This document shows positions 63,994-64,000 of a DNA stretch of 64,000 nt, piece after piece. The number at the start of each line of letters is the position of its first letter. Position 1 is the first letter of the stretch. The notes under the pieces are model-generated. The model did no database searches. It had not been told where the DNA came from and saw nothing but the letters and a program-made list of their open reading frames with translations. A program made the position numbers and the translations under genes. The stretch spans positions 23,040 to 87,039 of the forward strand of contig NZ_JAGPXB010000015.1 of the NCBI RefSeq assembly GCF_018069925.1, in the 5' to 3' direction. The stretch comes from Flavobacterium erciyesense (lineage in GTDB: Bacteria; Bacteroidota; Bacteroidia; Flavobacteriales; Flavobacteriaceae).

Positions 63994-64000
63994 TTGATTT

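Overview
The window is AT-rich Bacteroidota DNA, most likely Flavobacterium or a close relative. The grounds are the gene content (TamB/TamL pair, M14 and S15 secreted peptidases with 'QAQ'-type signal peptides, Lrp next to a Cys/Met lyase), the TAnnTTTG-type -7 boxes in front of several genes, and the mobile genes (CTnDOT-like integrase, DUF3408, MobA/MobB, IS91 with a Xer partner). No rRNA, tRNA or CRISPR was seen.

Layout. 1-15.1 kb is ordinary chromosome: the 3' end of trpA, an acyl-CoA thioesterase, tamB-tamL, an M14 peptidase, sdaA, a secreted NTF2-like protein, panB and an RluA-type pseudouridine synthase. 35.2-64 kb is again ordinary chromosome: an aldehyde dehydrogenase, a hybrid sensor kinase, a zinc metallopeptidase, a DEAD-box helicase, comM/yifB, two secreted amidohydrolases, amt, an S15 peptidase, pabB-tilS-dsbD, a DUF4349 lipoprotein, lpd, and an lrp gene divergent from a Cys/Met lyase.

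Between them (15.2-35.1 kb) lies a composite island. Its left half (15.5-24.9 kb) looks like a mobilizable element: an IntDOT-like integrase, a two-gene DNA methylase/putative nuclease pair as cargo, two small HTH proteins, a DUF3408 protein, and MobA/MobB with a structured candidate oriT. No coupling protein or mating-pore genes are present. Three sites in this element carry short TGGC words repeated on an almost exact 10-bp period.

The right half (25.0-35.0 kb) is the most interesting part. A tyrosine recombinase that ends in SPLD, as integron integrases do, is transcribed away from a series of DNA segments. Each segment opens with a G-TT core (GTTACCTACC, GTTACCTGC, GTTGAACGG, GTTGTGTGC) and closes, after its genes, with the reverse complement of its own core followed by a palindromic attC-like site. 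That is the architecture of integron cassettes, but with several genes per cassette and non-classical cores. All cassette genes point away from the recombinase. Three cassettes carry an AraC regulator plus redox or small-molecule stress proteins (AhpD-like, DoxX, OsmC; GlcG/HbpS-like, aquaporin; a quinol-monooxygenase-like protein). One cassette is filled by an IS91-type element, and one 155-bp unit has no gene. Two paralogous AraC genes, one broken by an in-frame stop, share an identical 19-bp element in front of their target promoters.
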